From NCBI GenBank assembly GCA_009783085.1, contig WRHU01000005.1:62001-126000 (forward strand): a DNA stretch of 64,000 nucleotides. Direction: 5' to 3'. The position numbers and the translations under genes are program-made. Below, one piece after another: positions 51,189 to 60,684 of the stretch. The notes beneath the pieces were generated by a model that saw only the letters and a program-made list of their open reading frames with translations, made no database searches and had not been told where the DNA came from. This DNA is from Coriobacteriia bacterium (lineage in GTDB: Bacteria > Actinomycetota > Coriobacteriia > Coriobacteriales > UBA8131). Every line of letters starts with the position of its first letter. Position 1 is the stretch's first letter.

Positions 51189-51593
51189 CTACTTGCTGCT
51201 TGAAAGCACCTGTTTCATGGTGATTTTTGAGAAGTGTTTGTCCAAAACCGTTTTGGTGGAATCCCACACATAGTTTGAAAGACAGCCCTTCTCGCACGAA
51301 CACCACGGGGCTTTATCAACATCAAGGGTAGTTGCAAGGGATTCTTGGGCGGCTTCAAAAACGTCGAGCAGGGTTATCTCGTCAAGTTCTTTGACCAACA
51401 TAATGCCGCCGTTTATGCCACGAGTTGTTTTGATGATTTTTGCGTCGAGGAGCCCTTTTTGCACGGTGCGCGCAAAGGCATACGTCACGTTATGACGGTC
51501 CGCCAGCGTTCGCAGCCCGAGAGATTTATCAGGATTTTCTGCAAGTTCAGCAATCAAATGAATAGCGTAGTCGGTTCGACGCGTAATCTTCAT
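51189..51593 (-). CDS. Rrf2-family transcriptional regulator
   Basis: A 134-residue winged-helix regulator (MKITRRTDYAIHLIAELA ... LADRHNVTYAFARTVQKGL ... RGINGGIMLVK). Cysteines C98, C100 and C104 in WCSCEKGC could ligate a [2Fe-2S] or [4Fe-4S] cluster, but the CxCx3C spacing is tighter than in IscR or NsrR. A nitric oxide- or iron-responding role would suit the nitrite reductase genes; this is inference. GAGGAG precedes the ATG at 51593; a longer frame to 51683 is rejected. Decayed repeats (51118-51188) follow its stop. Confidence 0.85.
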   Translation of the reverse strand: MKITRRTDYAIHLIAELAENPDKSLGLRTLADRHNVTYAFARTVQKGLLDAKIIKTTRGINGGIMLVKELDEITLLDVFEAAQESLATTLDVDKAPWCSCEKGCLSNYVWDSTKTVLDKHFSKITMKQVLSSSK

Positions 51594-51837
51594 CTTGCTC
51601 TCCTCTTTGTTGTGCGGCATAGCGTTGCCTGCTTGCCTTGCTGCTTGCCTGCGAGCCCTACACCACAAGAGCTTTGAGTGCATAAAAGCGCTCCAAAACG
51701 AGGCGCTTTTTAGTGCTTCCTTATATTGCCTGATACTATATCACTTTTAATAGAGATTGCAAAGAGCAATTTTATAAGCTGCTTGTTTTGGTGATTTGTT
51801 GCTTTTTCCCTTAAATTGCTGCGCTCCCCTCGCTCCC

Positions 51838-52491
51838 TTATGCCAGCATTATTATGACTGAAATAATAACGTCGGCAAGAAAGAGCCCGGCAAGCACAAT
51901 AAAGAGAATGGTGTTGGTGTTTTTGCTTATCCGCTTGAGGAACCATTCAACCAGAGGCACCACGGCGTACAGCTCGAGCAGCCCAAGCACAACAAAACGC
52001 AAGGTGTCCTCAAGGCAAATCCTGCCGTTGAGGTTAAAGGGCTTCTCGGTATAATCCCAAGGTCTAAAATTGAAAAAGGTGTCCAAAATCCAGTGCCCGA
52101 CGTATTCGACAACACCTGTTATAGCAAAAATTGCCAGCGCAATAAACACAGGCATTATGTTGAGCGGACCAAGATAGATTTTCTTTTTGACCGCACGCTC
52201 AAGGAGCAGGAGAATAACAACGCCGCCAAAACCGTAGATTACAAGCCACGGACCGTGCAGGGGGCCTTGCCATTGCCAGAGGTGCTTGTAGACAAAGAAG
52301 TCGAGAAGGTTCTCGTAGATGAAGCCCATAAAGGCACAGAGGATAAAGTAGTAAAAGAGTCTTTGCCAGAGTGGGACGTTTTTGTTTGTGGAGTTGGGGC
52401 TGTCTGCTTTGGGGCTGCTGGCTTTGGGACTGCTGGCTTTGGGGCTGCTGGCTTTGGGGCTGCCGACGACAGGCTTGGTTTTCTTGGGCAC
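51838..52491 (-). CDS. Putative ABC-transporter-type membrane protein (PF06541/CmpB-like)
   Basis: A 217-residue polytopic membrane protein with about five spans. The core (FYYFILCAFMGFIYENLLDF ... GPLHGPWLVIYGFGG ... YVGHWILDTFF...RPWDYTEKPFNLNGRICL) matches the CmpB-like membrane family common in Firmicutes and Coriobacteriia, of unknown role. The first ~40 residues are a repeat of SPKAS units encoded by 15-base repeats (52404-52466). GAGGAAGC precedes the GTG start. Confidence 0.75.
   Translation of the reverse strand: MPKKTKPVVGSPKASSPKASSPKASSPKADSPNSTNKNVPLWQRLFYYFILCAFMGFIYENLLDFFVYKHLWQWQGPLHGPWLVIYGFGGVVILLLLERAVKKKIYLGPLNIMPVFIALAIFAITGVVEYVGHWILDTFFNFRPWDYTEKPFNLNGRICLEDTLRFVVLGLLELYAVVPLVEWFLKRISKNTNTILFIVLAGLFLADVIISVIIMLA
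52404..52466. repeat. 15-bp tandem repeat, four copies
   Basis: GGGGCTGCTGGCTTT and one-base variants head to tail, encoding SPKAS in the membrane protein. Confidence 0.9.
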
Positions 52492-52636
52492 GGCTGCTTC
52501 CTCTCCGTAGGGGCTCTTTTGTGGTCTGAGCTTTTACCTATAGTACCAAATGTGGCAGAAAAAAGCTCCGAGGGCTGAGGAGCCGTCGGAGCTTAATTCT
52601 CAAGTTTAGCCGTCGAGGAATATCTTTTCCGCAGAC

Positions 52637-53395
52637 TTAGAACGCTACAAAGCCGCCGTCAACAGGAATTGCCGCTCCGTTGATGTTGATAGCCTCGTCG
52701 GTTGCCAAGAACAGCGCAACGCTTGCAATCTCGCTTGCCTCCGCAAGACGTGAGGTGGTTGCCGTAATTGCGTCACCAACACGACCATAGCCAAAAGCAC
52801 TCGGACGCATGTTGGCGCTAATCTCAGTGGCAACACCGCCGGGGCAAATGGCGTTACAGCGAATGCCCGAGCGACCATACATAAAGCCTGTGTTTTTGAC
52901 CAAACCAACAACGCCGTGCTTTGAGGCGGTATATGCGGCGCCAGCTCGTCCGCCCATGAGCCCGCCCGCAGACGCAATAACAATGATGCTGCCTGCCTTT
53001 TTCTCCAACATAGGCTCAAGCGCAGCGCGCGTAGTCCACATGACCGAGGTAAGGTTAGTTTGAATGCATTTGTCCCAAACCTCGTCGGTTACTTCTGCGG
53101 CAGGGAGAAAATCGTCGAGAACGCCAGCGTTGTTTACGAGAATGTCGATGCCTCCGTGATTTTTGATGGTGAAGTCCATAAGGTTTTCGACGTCCTCTTT
53201 AATGCACAGATCGCCCACAAACGGTACCACCGTGCCAGCTTCGTTTGCGGTTTGGGCGACCAACTCGTCAAGGCGCTCCTTGCGGCGGGCAAATGCAACA
53301 ACGGTTGCGCCCTCTTTTGCGTACAGCTTAGCGATTGCGTTGCCCATGCCAGATGATGCTCCCGTTACAATGGCAACTTTTCCTTCGAGTTTCAT
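52637..53395 (-). CDS. SDR-family NAD(P)-dependent oxidoreductase
   Basis: A 252-residue classical short-chain dehydrogenase. TGASSGMGNAIAK (cofactor loop, 12-24), VNNAGVLDD, the catalytic Ser-Tyr-Lys in SAGGLMGGRAGAAYTASKH and CPGGVATEI are present. The family resembles glucose/3-ketoacyl dehydrogenases and coriobacterial bile-acid dehydrogenases, but the substrate is not determinable. GGAAGGAG lies before the ATG at 53395; the open frame to 53614 is low-complexity and rejected. Confidence 0.88.
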   Translation of the reverse strand: MKLEGKVAIVTGASSGMGNAIAKLYAKEGATVVAFARRKERLDELVAQTANEAGTVVPFVGDLCIKEDVENLMDFTIKNHGGIDILVNNAGVLDDFLPAAEVTDEVWDKCIQTNLTSVMWTTRAALEPMLEKKAGSIIVIASAGGLMGGRAGAAYTASKHGVVGLVKNTGFMYGRSGIRCNAICPGGVATEISANMRPSAFGYGRVGDAITATTSRLAEASEIASVALFLATDEAININGAAIPVDGGFVAF

Positions 53396-53753
53396 GTTAG
53401 CTCCTTCCGCTTGTTTGCTTTTGTTTTTTAATTCCGGGGTGCTTTTTTTGTTCCGGAGAACTAGTTTACGCCTTTGTGCGTTTGTGCGCTCGGTGGCAGA
53501 GTGCTTTTTTGCCGAGAATGTTGCGGATTGGGGGAGTTTTAGCGGTAAACGGCTGTTGGCTTTGGCTTGCAGGGGAGTTTTAGTGGTAAACGGCTGTTGG
53601 GCTTTGGCCGACAAGCTGTTTTTGGTGACAAACGACTCTTGGCTCTAGCTTACAAAGTGTTTTTTGATGGATTTTAGACATTATGGCTTTACCTTAAGCA
53701 CTGAGAGCGGTATCATGCTCAAGTACCCATTTCGGGTAGCAGGCATTATTTGC
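53396..53753. other. Intergenic region with three decayed ~45-bp repeats
   Basis: No gene. Units of the form GGGAGTTTTAGCGGTAAACG-GCTGTTGGCTTTGG begin near 53531, 53572 and 53619, each more diverged. TACCC...GGGTA (53724-53738) is a small hairpin just before tRNA-Ser. Confidence 0.6.
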
Positions 53754-53844
53754 GGAGAGCTGACCGAGAGGCCGAAGGTGCTCGCCTGCTAAGCGAGTAT
53801 ACGTCACAAGCGTATCTGGGGTTCGAATCCCCAGCTCTCCGCCA
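53754..53844 (+). tRNA. tRNA-Ser (anticodon GCT), CCA encoded
   Basis: Acceptor GGAGAGC/GCTCTCC, anticodon loop CTGCTAA in stem CTCGC/GCGAG, long variable arm (TATACGTCACAAGCGTATC, itself a hairpin), T arm CTGGGG-TTCGAAT-CCCCAG, discriminator G and encoded CCA. Confidence 0.95.
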
Positions 53845-53872
53845 TCACCCTACCCATTGGAGATGCCCAACA

Positions 53873-54712
53873 ATGGAACCACTAAAAGACAGAGTTTTTA
53901 ACACCATATCCTCAACAAGAAAAGACTATAGCCCTAGCACCATATTTAACTATGCCATGATTGCGCTGATTCTTACGAGCTTCGCAATTCTTATCACCGA
54001 AACCTTTAGCAGCCTGCCCCAAGGAGTCAAAACTGCCCTTACGGTTGTTGATGTTTTTATCACGATAGTCTTTACCATCGAGTACGCACTGCGCCTGTGG
54101 ACCTGCGACAAACTCTATCCTCATTTGGGGCCCGTAAAAGCTCGTTTGAAGTTTATTGTGTCGGGTTGGTCAATAATAGACTTGCTTGCAATTTTGCCGT
54201 TTTACGCACTGCTGCTCATACCGCTTGACCTCACAGCTCTGCGCTCGCTGCGTATGCTCAGAATACTGAGGCTGCTCAAGCTGGGGCGTTATATTTCTGC
54301 GCTGGATTCTGTGTTTGTGGTTCTGCGTAACAAGCGGCATGAGCTTATCGCTTCGGTGAGCGCAATAATGGTGCTGCTCCTTGTTGCCTCGGTGCTTATG
54401 TATTATGCCGAAAACGAGGTGCAGACCGAGATTTTTCAAGACGCCTTCTCGGGGCTTTGGTGGGCAGTTGCAACCGTTACCACCGTTGGTTACGGCGACA
54501 TATACCCTATTACCGCTGCTGGCAAGCTGGTGGGCAGTTGCATCGCCTTGCTCGGAATTGCTCTGGTGGCTATACCCACAGGTATTATCAGTGCTGGATT
54601 TAGTGAGGTGGCTCGCAAAAACGAGCGAGAGCGTCACGAGCGGGAGCTGCAAGAGCAGAAACGAGAGCGTGAGCAAGGGAAAGCTGAAGTATCTGAGCAT
54701 CCCAAGCCATAA
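53873..54712 (+). CDS. Voltage-gated potassium channel family ion channel
   Basis: A 279-residue six-span channel. S1-S3 lie at ~28-115; S4 is the arginine-rich LRSLRMLRILRLLKLGR (123-139); the pore has the K+ filter TTVGYGD (203-209) between two spans; the C-terminus is a highly charged coiled coil (NERERHERELQEQKRER) instead of an RCK or cyclic-nucleotide domain. Start at the ATG 53873, 28 bases past the tRNA end, with TGGAG upstream; the frame running back over the tRNA is spurious. Probably transcribed with the tRNA or from a promoter within it. Confidence 0.88.
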   Translation: MEPLKDRVFNTISSTRKDYSPSTIFNYAMIALILTSFAILITETFSSLPQGVKTALTVVDVFITIVFTIEYALRLWTCDKLYPHLGPVKARLKFIVSGWSIIDLLAILPFYALLLIPLDLTALRSLRMLRILRLLKLGRYISALDSVFVVLRNKRHELIASVSAIMVLLLVASVLMYYAENEVQTEIFQDAFSGLWWAVATVTTVGYGDIYPITAAGKLVGSCIALLGIALVAIPTGIISAGFSEVARKNERERHERELQEQKREREQGKAEVSEHPKP

Positions 54713-54725
54713 AAAAATACGGTAA

Positions 54726-56096
54726 CTAGTTCTTTAGGCTATTAAGCGGAGCGGGGAAGCGACCGCCTCGAGCGGCAAGTACCGTGCCGGCGTTGCGGTT
54801 GACTTCCATAACAGGCGCGCTGCCTAAAAGCCCGCCAAACTCGAGGCGGTCGCCTGCTTTTTTGCCAATCGCAGGAATAAGGCGCACGGCGGTAGTTTTG
54901 TTGTTGATAACGCCAATTGCCATTTCGTCAGCAATAATGCCAAAAATGGTTTCCGCATTAACGTCGCCCGGAACCGCAATCATATCAAGCCCCACCGAGC
55001 AAACGCTCGTCATGGCTTCAAGCTTTTCTAAAGTAAGCGCACCAGATTCTGCGGCGGCAATCATGCCAGCGTCCTCACTCACGGGAATAAACGCACCCGA
55101 AAGCCCGCCAACTGATGATGATGCCATAACGCCACCCTTTTTAACCGCATCGTTGAGCAGAGCAAGGGCAGCCGTAGTGCCAGGCCCTCCACACACGCCA
55201 ACGCCAATAGCCTCAAGAATCTGCGCTACCGAGTCGCCCTCTGCAGGAGTGGGCGCAAGCGACAAATCAAGAATGCCCATTTGCACGCCCAGCCGCTCGG
55301 AGGCCTCACGAGCGACAAGCTCGCCAGCACGGGTTATCTTAAAGGTTGTTGCTTTGATTTTTTCTGCCACGGTGGTGAGGTCTGCCTCGGGTGACAAATC
55401 TTCCAAAACCGCTCTTACTACACCGGGGCCGCTCACGCCCACGTTGACAACTGCCTCCGCCTCGCCCGAACCATGAAAGGCACCCGCCATAAAGGGGTTG
55501 TCTTCAACGGCATTGGCAAAAACAACGAGCTTTGCACAGCCGATTGCGTCACGCTCGGCGGTAGCTTGTGCCGTTGCCAAAATAGTCTGCGCCATGAGCA
55601 AAACAGCATCCATGTTGATGCCGGCACGGGTGGAGGCAACGTTGACCGACGAACAAACCCGCTGCGTGGTGGCAAGCGCCTCAGGGATAGAGGCGATAAG
55701 CTTGGCATCACTTGAGCTGGTGCCCTTTTGAACCAAAGCAGAAAAGCCTCCAACAAAATCAACGCCCACCTCTTGGGCAGCACGGTCGAGCGCCAAAGCA
55801 ATGGGCACGTAATTCTCCGCCGTTTGAGCGGCGGCGGCACACACCTCCGCAATGGGGGTAACCGAGATACGCTGATTAACAATGGGAATACCAAACTCAC
55901 GGGCAAGCTGCTCGGCAGTAGGTACGAGCTTTTCAGCCGCCGTGGTGAGGCGATCGTAAATGCGTTGGGCACAAACTTCAATGTCCTCGTGCCCGCAGTT
56001 GCGAATAGAAAGACCAAGTGTAATAGTACGAATATCAAGATGGTGCTTTGAAATCATTGCGAGCGTTTCGCTGACCTCAGCAGGTGTAATGTGCAT
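54726..56096 (-). CDS. UPF0210 (PFL/DUF711) family protein
   Basis: A 456-residue protein of the UPF0210 family, related in fold to formate-lyase-like proteins but of unknown activity. Conserved runs include [61 protein letters not shown] and [21 protein letters not shown]. Length is normal. The usual neighbour, the UPF0237 ACT protein, is at 38089-38361 instead of just upstream. It converges with the K+ channel gene (13 bases between stops). Downstream of serS on the same strand. Confidence 0.88.
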   Translation of the reverse strand: MHITPAEVSETLAMISKHHLDIRTITLGLSIRNCGHEDIEVCAQRIYDRLTTAAEKLVPTAEQLAREFGIPIVNQRISVTPIAEVCAAAAQTAENYVPIALALDRAAQEVGVDFVGGFSALVQKGTSSSDAKLIASIPEALATTQRVCSSVNVASTRAGINMDAVLLMAQTILATAQATAERDAIGCAKLVVFANAVEDNPFMAGAFHGSGEAEAVVNVGVSGPGVVRAVLEDLSPEADLTTVAEKIKATTFKITRAGELVAREASERLGVQMGILDLSLAPTPAEGDSVAQILEAIGVGVCGGPGTTAALALLNDAVKKGGVMASSSVGGLSGAFIPVSEDAGMIAAAESGALTLEKLEAMTSVCSVGLDMIAVPGDVNAETIFGIIADEMAIGVINNKTTAVRLIPAIGKKAGDRLEFGGLLGSAPVMEVNRNAGTVLAARGGRFPAPLNSLKN

Positions 56097-56138
56097 GGTT
56101 ATTCCGCCTTACTGTGTTTTGTTCTGCTTCAATGCTTT

Positions 56139-57467
56139 TTATTCCGCCTCAATACGGGTAAGCCCACCAAGGTACGGCTGCAGCACCGTTGGAACCGTCA
56201 AAGAACCGTCGCTGTTTTGATAGTTTTCGATAATGGCAGCCATGGTGCGTCCCACCGCAAGCCCCGAGCCGTTAAGCGTGTGCACAAAGCCGGTGGTTTT
56301 CTCGCCCGCCTCGCCTACCGAACGATACTTGATACTTGCACGACGTGCCTGAAAATCGCCACAGTTGGAACACGAGCTTATCTCTTTGTAGTCCTCGTAC
56401 GACGGTAACCACACCTCAAGATCGTAGGTTTTGGTGGCAGAAAAGCCAAGGTCGCCCGTACAAAGCTCAATTACTCGGTAGGGCAACTCAAGCAGCTGGA
56501 GAATGTTCTCGGCATCGGCAACCATGCTTTCAAGTTCATCAAAGGAGTTTTCTGGCGCACTGAGCTTAACCATCTCGACCTTGTCAAACTGATGCACACG
56601 GATAAGCCCCCGTGTGTCACGCCCAGCGCTGCCAGCTTCCTCCCTAAAACACGAGGTAAAAGCACAGTAGCGGCGTGGCAGCGTGTCTGCGTCAAGCACC
56701 TCGCCACGGTGAATATTAGTGAGCATGACCTCTGCCGTGGGGATAAGGTACAGCCCCTCGGTGGTCTTGAACAAATCGTCCTCAAACTTGGGAAGCTGTC
56801 CCGTACCAGTAAGCGTGTCGGCATTGCCAAGCAGCGGACACCACCATTCTTTGTAACCACGGCTGCCGTGCGTGTCGGCCATAAAGTTGATGAGGGCCCG
56901 CTCAAGACGAGCGCCTTGCCCGCCGAGCAAAATAAAGCGGGATTTGGTGAGTTTAACGCCGCGCTCAAAGTCAATCATGCCCAGCTCAGGGCCTAAATCC
57001 CAGTGCGGCTTGGCCTCAAAGCCCTCTTTGTCAAAGGCGCGTGGCGTACCCCAGCGGCGGACTTCAATATTGTCTTCCTCGCTTGCGCCCGCTGGCGTGC
57101 TGGCGCTTGGCAAATTGGGAAGCGAAAGCACCTCGTTATTGAGCTCTGCCTCAACGCCCGCAAGCTCGTTTTCGAGTGTTTCTGCCTCGGTGTTGATGGC
57201 GCGCACCCGCTCCTTAGCAGCCTCCGCTTCTACTTTGGCGCTGTTTGCCTGAGCCTCGTCGGTTTTTGAGGCGGCGGCGCGCATCAGCTCGCCAACTTGC
57301 TTGGACGTGGTGTTGCGCTCTGCCTTCAAGGCCTCTATCTGCCCAATGAGCGCGCGCCGCCGCCCGTCGAGTGCTAAAAAGCCCTCGGCATTCCATTCTT
57401 TATTTCGTGAGCGCATGGCATCTAACACCACGTCAAGATTTTCTCGAACAAACTTAGTGTCGAGCAT
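56139..57467 (-). CDS. serS: Seryl-tRNA synthetase
   Basis: A 442-residue class II synthetase charging tRNA-Ser, two of which lie in this window. An N-terminal coiled coil (about 25-105) holds the long variable arm; motif 2 is [15 protein letters not shown] and motif 3 [28 protein letters not shown] precedes the ATG at 57467; the longer frame to 57644 overlaps the YtxH gene region and is rejected. No T-box is seen in the 97-base leader. Confidence 0.95.
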   Translation of the reverse strand: MLDTKFVRENLDVVLDAMRSRNKEWNAEGFLALDGRRRALIGQIEALKAERNTTSKQVGELMRAAASKTDEAQANSAKVEAEAAKERVRAINTEAETLENELAGVEAELNNEVLSLPNLPSASTPAGASEEDNIEVRRWGTPRAFDKEGFEAKPHWDLGPELGMIDFERGVKLTKSRFILLGGQGARLERALINFMADTHGSRGYKEWWCPLLGNADTLTGTGQLPKFEDDLFKTTEGLYLIPTAEVMLTNIHRGEVLDADTLPRRYCAFTSCFREEAGSAGRDTRGLIRVHQFDKVEMVKLSAPENSFDELESMVADAENILQLLELPYRVIELCTGDLGFSATKTYDLEVWLPSYEDYKEISSCSNCGDFQARRASIKYRSVGEAGEKTTGFVHTLNGSGLAVGRTMAAIIENYQNSDGSLTVPTVLQPYLGGLTRIEAE

Positions 57468-57564
57468 TGTTGTCCTTGTCCTTATCTTGTTTCGAGCCAG
57501 CTTTTGTAGGACCCCGCTTGCGTGAGGCGCCCAGTTGCTCTCTTGGCTCGCTCGGCTTATCTGG

Positions 57565-58035
57565 TTAATCCTTTTTGGCCTTTGTTGCCTTGCCACCTTT
57601 TGCTCCCTTGGCAGCAGCGTCAATCTGACCCTTGACCACGTCAACGGCCTGGTTGATTTTTTCGCTTGCTACGGGAACTTTGTCGTTGATGGTGTCACGT
57701 GCGGCAGCTGCATTTTTGGCAACTTGGTCGGCGATAACCGAACGAGCGCTCTCGATTTTCTCACGAAGCTCGTCGTTTTTCTTTGCGATAACCGGTTGCG
57801 CAGCATGAATGCCCTCTTGCACCTTGTCGATGACTGGCTGAGCAGCAGTAATGCCTTCTTGAATCTTGGTGTAACCTTGGCTGTAAAACTCCTGCCCTTG
57901 TCCCCAAATCTCGTCAACCTTGTCGGCAACAATCGCACGGGTTTCGTCCCCACGTCGCGGAGCATACAGCAACGCAAGCGCAGCACCAATAGCGCCACCA
58001 ACTATGAGCGAGCCCAATCCAAATCCTTTAGCCAT
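57565..58035 (-). CDS. YtxH domain-containing protein
   Basis: A 156-residue small protein: a short N-terminal membrane segment with Gly zipper ([28 protein letters not shown], the YtxH signature in two parts) followed by long amphipathic, alanine-rich helices with two [13 protein letters not shown] / [11 protein letters not shown] repeats and a Lys/Gly/Ala tail. The family is linked to general stress in Gram-positives. GAGG lies before the ATG. Upstream of serS on the same strand. Confidence 0.8.
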   Translation of the reverse strand: MAKGFGLGSLIVGGAIGAALALLYAPRRGDETRAIVADKVDEIWGQGQEFYSQGYTKIQEGITAAQPVIDKVQEGIHAAQPVIAKKNDELREKIESARSVIADQVAKNAAAARDTINDKVPVASEKINQAVDVVKGQIDAAAKGAKGGKATKAKKD

Positions 58036-58161
58036 GATACCTCCTCTAATCGCTGAGCGCCTTTATTACGAGAAAAGCGCTCCTCGTCTTGTATTTGTGC
58101 TTTATTGTACCGCAGATAGGGAGGTTTCTGGGCGACAACTGCTCGGGGCAGCAGCCGTAAG

Positions 58162-58288
58162 ATTGCGGGTCGAGCCCGCAATGACAGAACCTTTCTGGAC
58201 AACAACCCTTTCCAACCTACCGCTCTCCCTCTAGGCACCGGGTCAAGCCCAGTGCGACAACGGTAAGATTGCGGGTCGAACCCGCAAT
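58162..58288. repeat. Dispersed palindromic repeat modules, three copies
   Basis: ATTGCGGGTCGAGCCCGCAAT (58162-58182, first 20 shown elsewhere as two arms), a diverged module CACCGGGTCAAGCCCAGTG (58236-58254) and ATTGCGGGTCGAACCCGCAA (58268-58287) share GGGTCRARCCC and a trailing ATGACA/GACAAC. All lie in the 58036-58318 gap between the YtxH and hemL genes, which has no gene. Confidence 0.75.
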
Positions 58289-58318
58289 GGCGTACGGAGC
58301 GACAACCGAGAGTTGTAG

Positions 58319-59608
58319 CTAGGCTCTCAATGACAGCAGGCTCTCCTCAGCGGCAGCAACAAAAGCAGCAATGTGTTCTTTTGTGTGCGCAGTTGAGAGA
58401 AACAGAGCCTCAAACTGGCTCGGGGCGATAAGAAAGCCGTGCTGCAGCATGCCTCTAAAATAACGTGCAAACAGCTCGGTGTTGCTTGCTTGGGCTGTTT
58501 CCCAATCCACAACGGCTTTATCCGTAAAGAACAAGGTAGCGACCGAACCAACGCGGTTTACCGTTGCTTCACAACCGCTGTTTGCACAAGCCGCAAGCAA
58601 GCCTTCCTCAAGCTGTGCGCCCAGAAGCTCAAGCTGCTCGTAAGTGCCCGGTTTTTCAAGCTCACTTATCAGGGCGAGTCCGGCAGCCATCACCACAGGG
58701 TTGCCCGAAAGCGTTCCTGCCTGATAAACCGAGCCAACGGGAGCAAGACATTCCATAATTTTGCGCTTGCCACCAAAGGCACCCACAGGAAAACCGCCGC
58801 CAATGATTTTGCCCAAAGTTGTAAGGTCGGGCGTAACGCCATAAAGCTCCTGTGCGCCACCGAGGGCCGCACGAAAACCAGAGATAACCTCATCAAAAAT
58901 AAGCACAACCTCGTGCTCGTCGCACAAGTTGCGCAAGCCCTGTAGGTAGCCGTCACTAGGAGAAACAACGCCCATGTTTCCGGCGATGGGCTCAATGATA
59001 AGTGCTGCGACCTCGCCTTTGTTAGCCTCAAGACAGGCCGCTACCGCCTCAAGATTGTTGTAGGGCAAAACCAGCGTATCGCCCGCCGTGCCTTTTGTGA
59101 CCCCCGGCGTACCCGGAATGCCCAGCGTCGCAACGCCTGAACCAGCAGCAACCAGCAGCGAGTCGCTGTGTCCGTGGTAGTTTCCGTCAAACTTAATAAG
59201 TTTTTCACGCCCCGTAAAACCACGGGCAAGCCTAATGGCGCTCATAGTAGCCTCAGTGCCCGACGAAACCATACGCACCATTTCTATTGAAGGAACAACT
59301 TCTGCAAGTTTTTGAGCAAGTTTGACCTCGAGCTCGCACGGCGCACCAAACGAGGTGCCGTTTTCGAGCTGCGCACGAACTGCGTTGATAACTGCCTCTG
59401 GCGCATGCCCTAAAATCATCGGTCCCCAAGAAAGCACAAAGTCAAGATACTCGTTGCCGTCAACGTCAAGCACCTGTACCCCTTTTGCTTTCTCATAAAA
59501 CACAGGGTCGATGCCTACCGACTTAAACGCACGAACCGGTGAGTTTACGCCTCCCGGAATGAGCGTTTGCGCGGTAGCAAAAAGGTTTGTTGAGTTTTTG
59601 GTGTTCAT
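58319..59608 (-). CDS. hemL: Glutamate-1-semialdehyde 2,1-aminomutase
   Basis: A 429-residue PLP enzyme making 5-aminolevulinate, the tetrapyrrole precursor, by the C5 route. IPGGVNSPVRAF near the start, MVSSGTEATMSAIRLARG, IFDEVISGFR and the PLP lysine in TTLGKIIGGGFPVGAFGG are diagnostic against other class III aminotransferases. Start at the ATG 59608; the upstream frame to 59758 overlaps ahbAB. Last gene of the minus-strand heme operon, with hemA and hemC/D not in view. Confidence 0.95.
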   Translation of the reverse strand: MNTKNSTNLFATAQTLIPGGVNSPVRAFKSVGIDPVFYEKAKGVQVLDVDGNEYLDFVLSWGPMILGHAPEAVINAVRAQLENGTSFGAPCELEVKLAQKLAEVVPSIEMVRMVSSGTEATMSAIRLARGFTGREKLIKFDGNYHGHSDSLLVAAGSGVATLGIPGTPGVTKGTAGDTLVLPYNNLEAVAACLEANKGEVAALIIEPIAGNMGVVSPSDGYLQGLRNLCDEHEVVLIFDEVISGFRAALGGAQELYGVTPDLTTLGKIIGGGFPVGAFGGKRKIMECLAPVGSVYQAGTLSGNPVVMAAGLALISELEKPGTYEQLELLGAQLEEGLLAACANSGCEATVNRVGSVATLFFTDKAVVDWETAQASNTELFARYFRGMLQHGFLIAPSQFEALFLSTAHTKEHIAAFVAAAEESLLSLRA

Positions 59609-59651
59609 GGTTTGCGCACCCAGCTTTCTGCATTGTTGCGATTCAGTGTTG

Positions 59652-60683
59652 TTAAAGCTCCTCGGCAAAATAAGACATCGAAGTTTTTTTGAACTCCTTG
59701 GTGGAGTACAACAACACGGGAGCGTCAAGTCCCGTTGCCTCCTGAATGCGCTGCGCAACCGCCTCGCATTCGTCCTTGCTTTTGCCGTGTATCATCGTGT
59801 AGGTGTTTGCCGTCCACGTTGGCGTCGATGGTCGCTGGTAACAATGACTCACTTCCTTAAACGACGCCATAATGGGCCCAAGCTCGTCAAGTTTTTCTTC
59901 GGGAACCGTCCACGTGCCCATAGCGTTGCAGGTAAAGCCCGTTTTGTGATGCTTGATAGCCGCACCAAGCCGTCGAATAACACGCTCGTTCACCCAAGTT
60001 TCTGTAGTTTTTAGCACCCAAGCCTCGTCGCAAGAAAAACCCTGCTCGGTAAGTTTTTGAGCAAGCTCTTTGTAGGGAGTAAGTCCTGCGGGGAGGTCTG
60101 CCTGCAGCAGACGAACAAGGGCTTTTTCCTCCTCGGTTGCTTTGATGGCAGCGGAAAGTGCCGGCTTCAAAACGGGGAGTTTTTCCTCACGCACGCTGCG
60201 CTTTCCCGTGAAATCAAAATCAACACGAATCTTAAAAAGACGAATGGCGGGGAGGTTGAGAATGTCATCTATGCTGGTGCTCTCGGCAATCTCAGCCAAA
60301 ATCTCCTCAATGCGCTGCTCGGACGGAGCAATAAGCGTGAACCAGACGTTGTAACGATTTTCTCGGAGGTAATTGTGAGTTACGTTGGGGTAGCTGCTGA
60401 TGTGCGCTGCCACTTCCTCAACCTGTTCATTTGGAACAGCAATCGCACACAAGGTCGAACGATAGCCCAATTTATAGGAATCAAAAATCGCACCTAAACG
60501 CCGAATGACGCCGCCTTTGCGCAGCTCATCTATGCTGGCGTAGGCTTCGTTTTCGGTTATGCCAAGTTTTTCTGCGAGCTCACCGTACGGTCTTTGCGAC
60601 ACGGGAAACCCCGATTGGATAACCGATAGAAGTTCTTTTTGCAGCTCGGTGAGCTGAGTTATTGCCGTGTGTTCTCTGTTCAT
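59652..60683 (-). CDS. ahbAB: Siroheme decarboxylase, fused AhbA-AhbB subunits
   Basis: A 343-residue protein with two Lrp/AsnC-like halves in one chain. The first (to ~165) carries GGVIRRLGAIFDSYKLGY and VTHNYLRENRYNVWFT, the AhbA pattern; the second (from ~185) carries ERVIRRLGAAIKHHKTGF and VSHCYQRP...NTYTMIHG, the AhbB pattern. Together they remove the two acetate carboxyls from siroheme to give 12,18-didecarboxysiroheme. In most organisms the two are separate genes forming a heterodimer. The ATG is one base after the ahbD stop. Confidence 0.9.
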   Translation of the reverse strand: MNREHTAITQLTELQKELLSVIQSGFPVSQRPYGELAEKLGITENEAYASIDELRKGGVIRRLGAIFDSYKLGYRSTLCAIAVPNEQVEEVAAHISSYPNVTHNYLRENRYNVWFTLIAPSEQRIEEILAEIAESTSIDDILNLPAIRLFKIRVDFDFTGKRSVREEKLPVLKPALSAAIKATEEEKALVRLLQADLPAGLTPYKELAQKLTEQGFSCDEAWVLKTTETWVNERVIRRLGAAIKHHKTGFTCNAMGTWTVPEEKLDELGPIMASFKEVSHCYQRPSTPTWTANTYTMIHGKSKDECEAVAQRIQEATGLDAPVLLYSTKEFKKTSMSYFAEEL

Positions 60684-60684
60684 C

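Noticed and set aside
53396..53614. N-terminal extension of the SDR protein
   Set aside because: Lys/Thr/Ser-rich and unlike the family; GGAAGGAG and ATG at 53395 give the exact SDR start.
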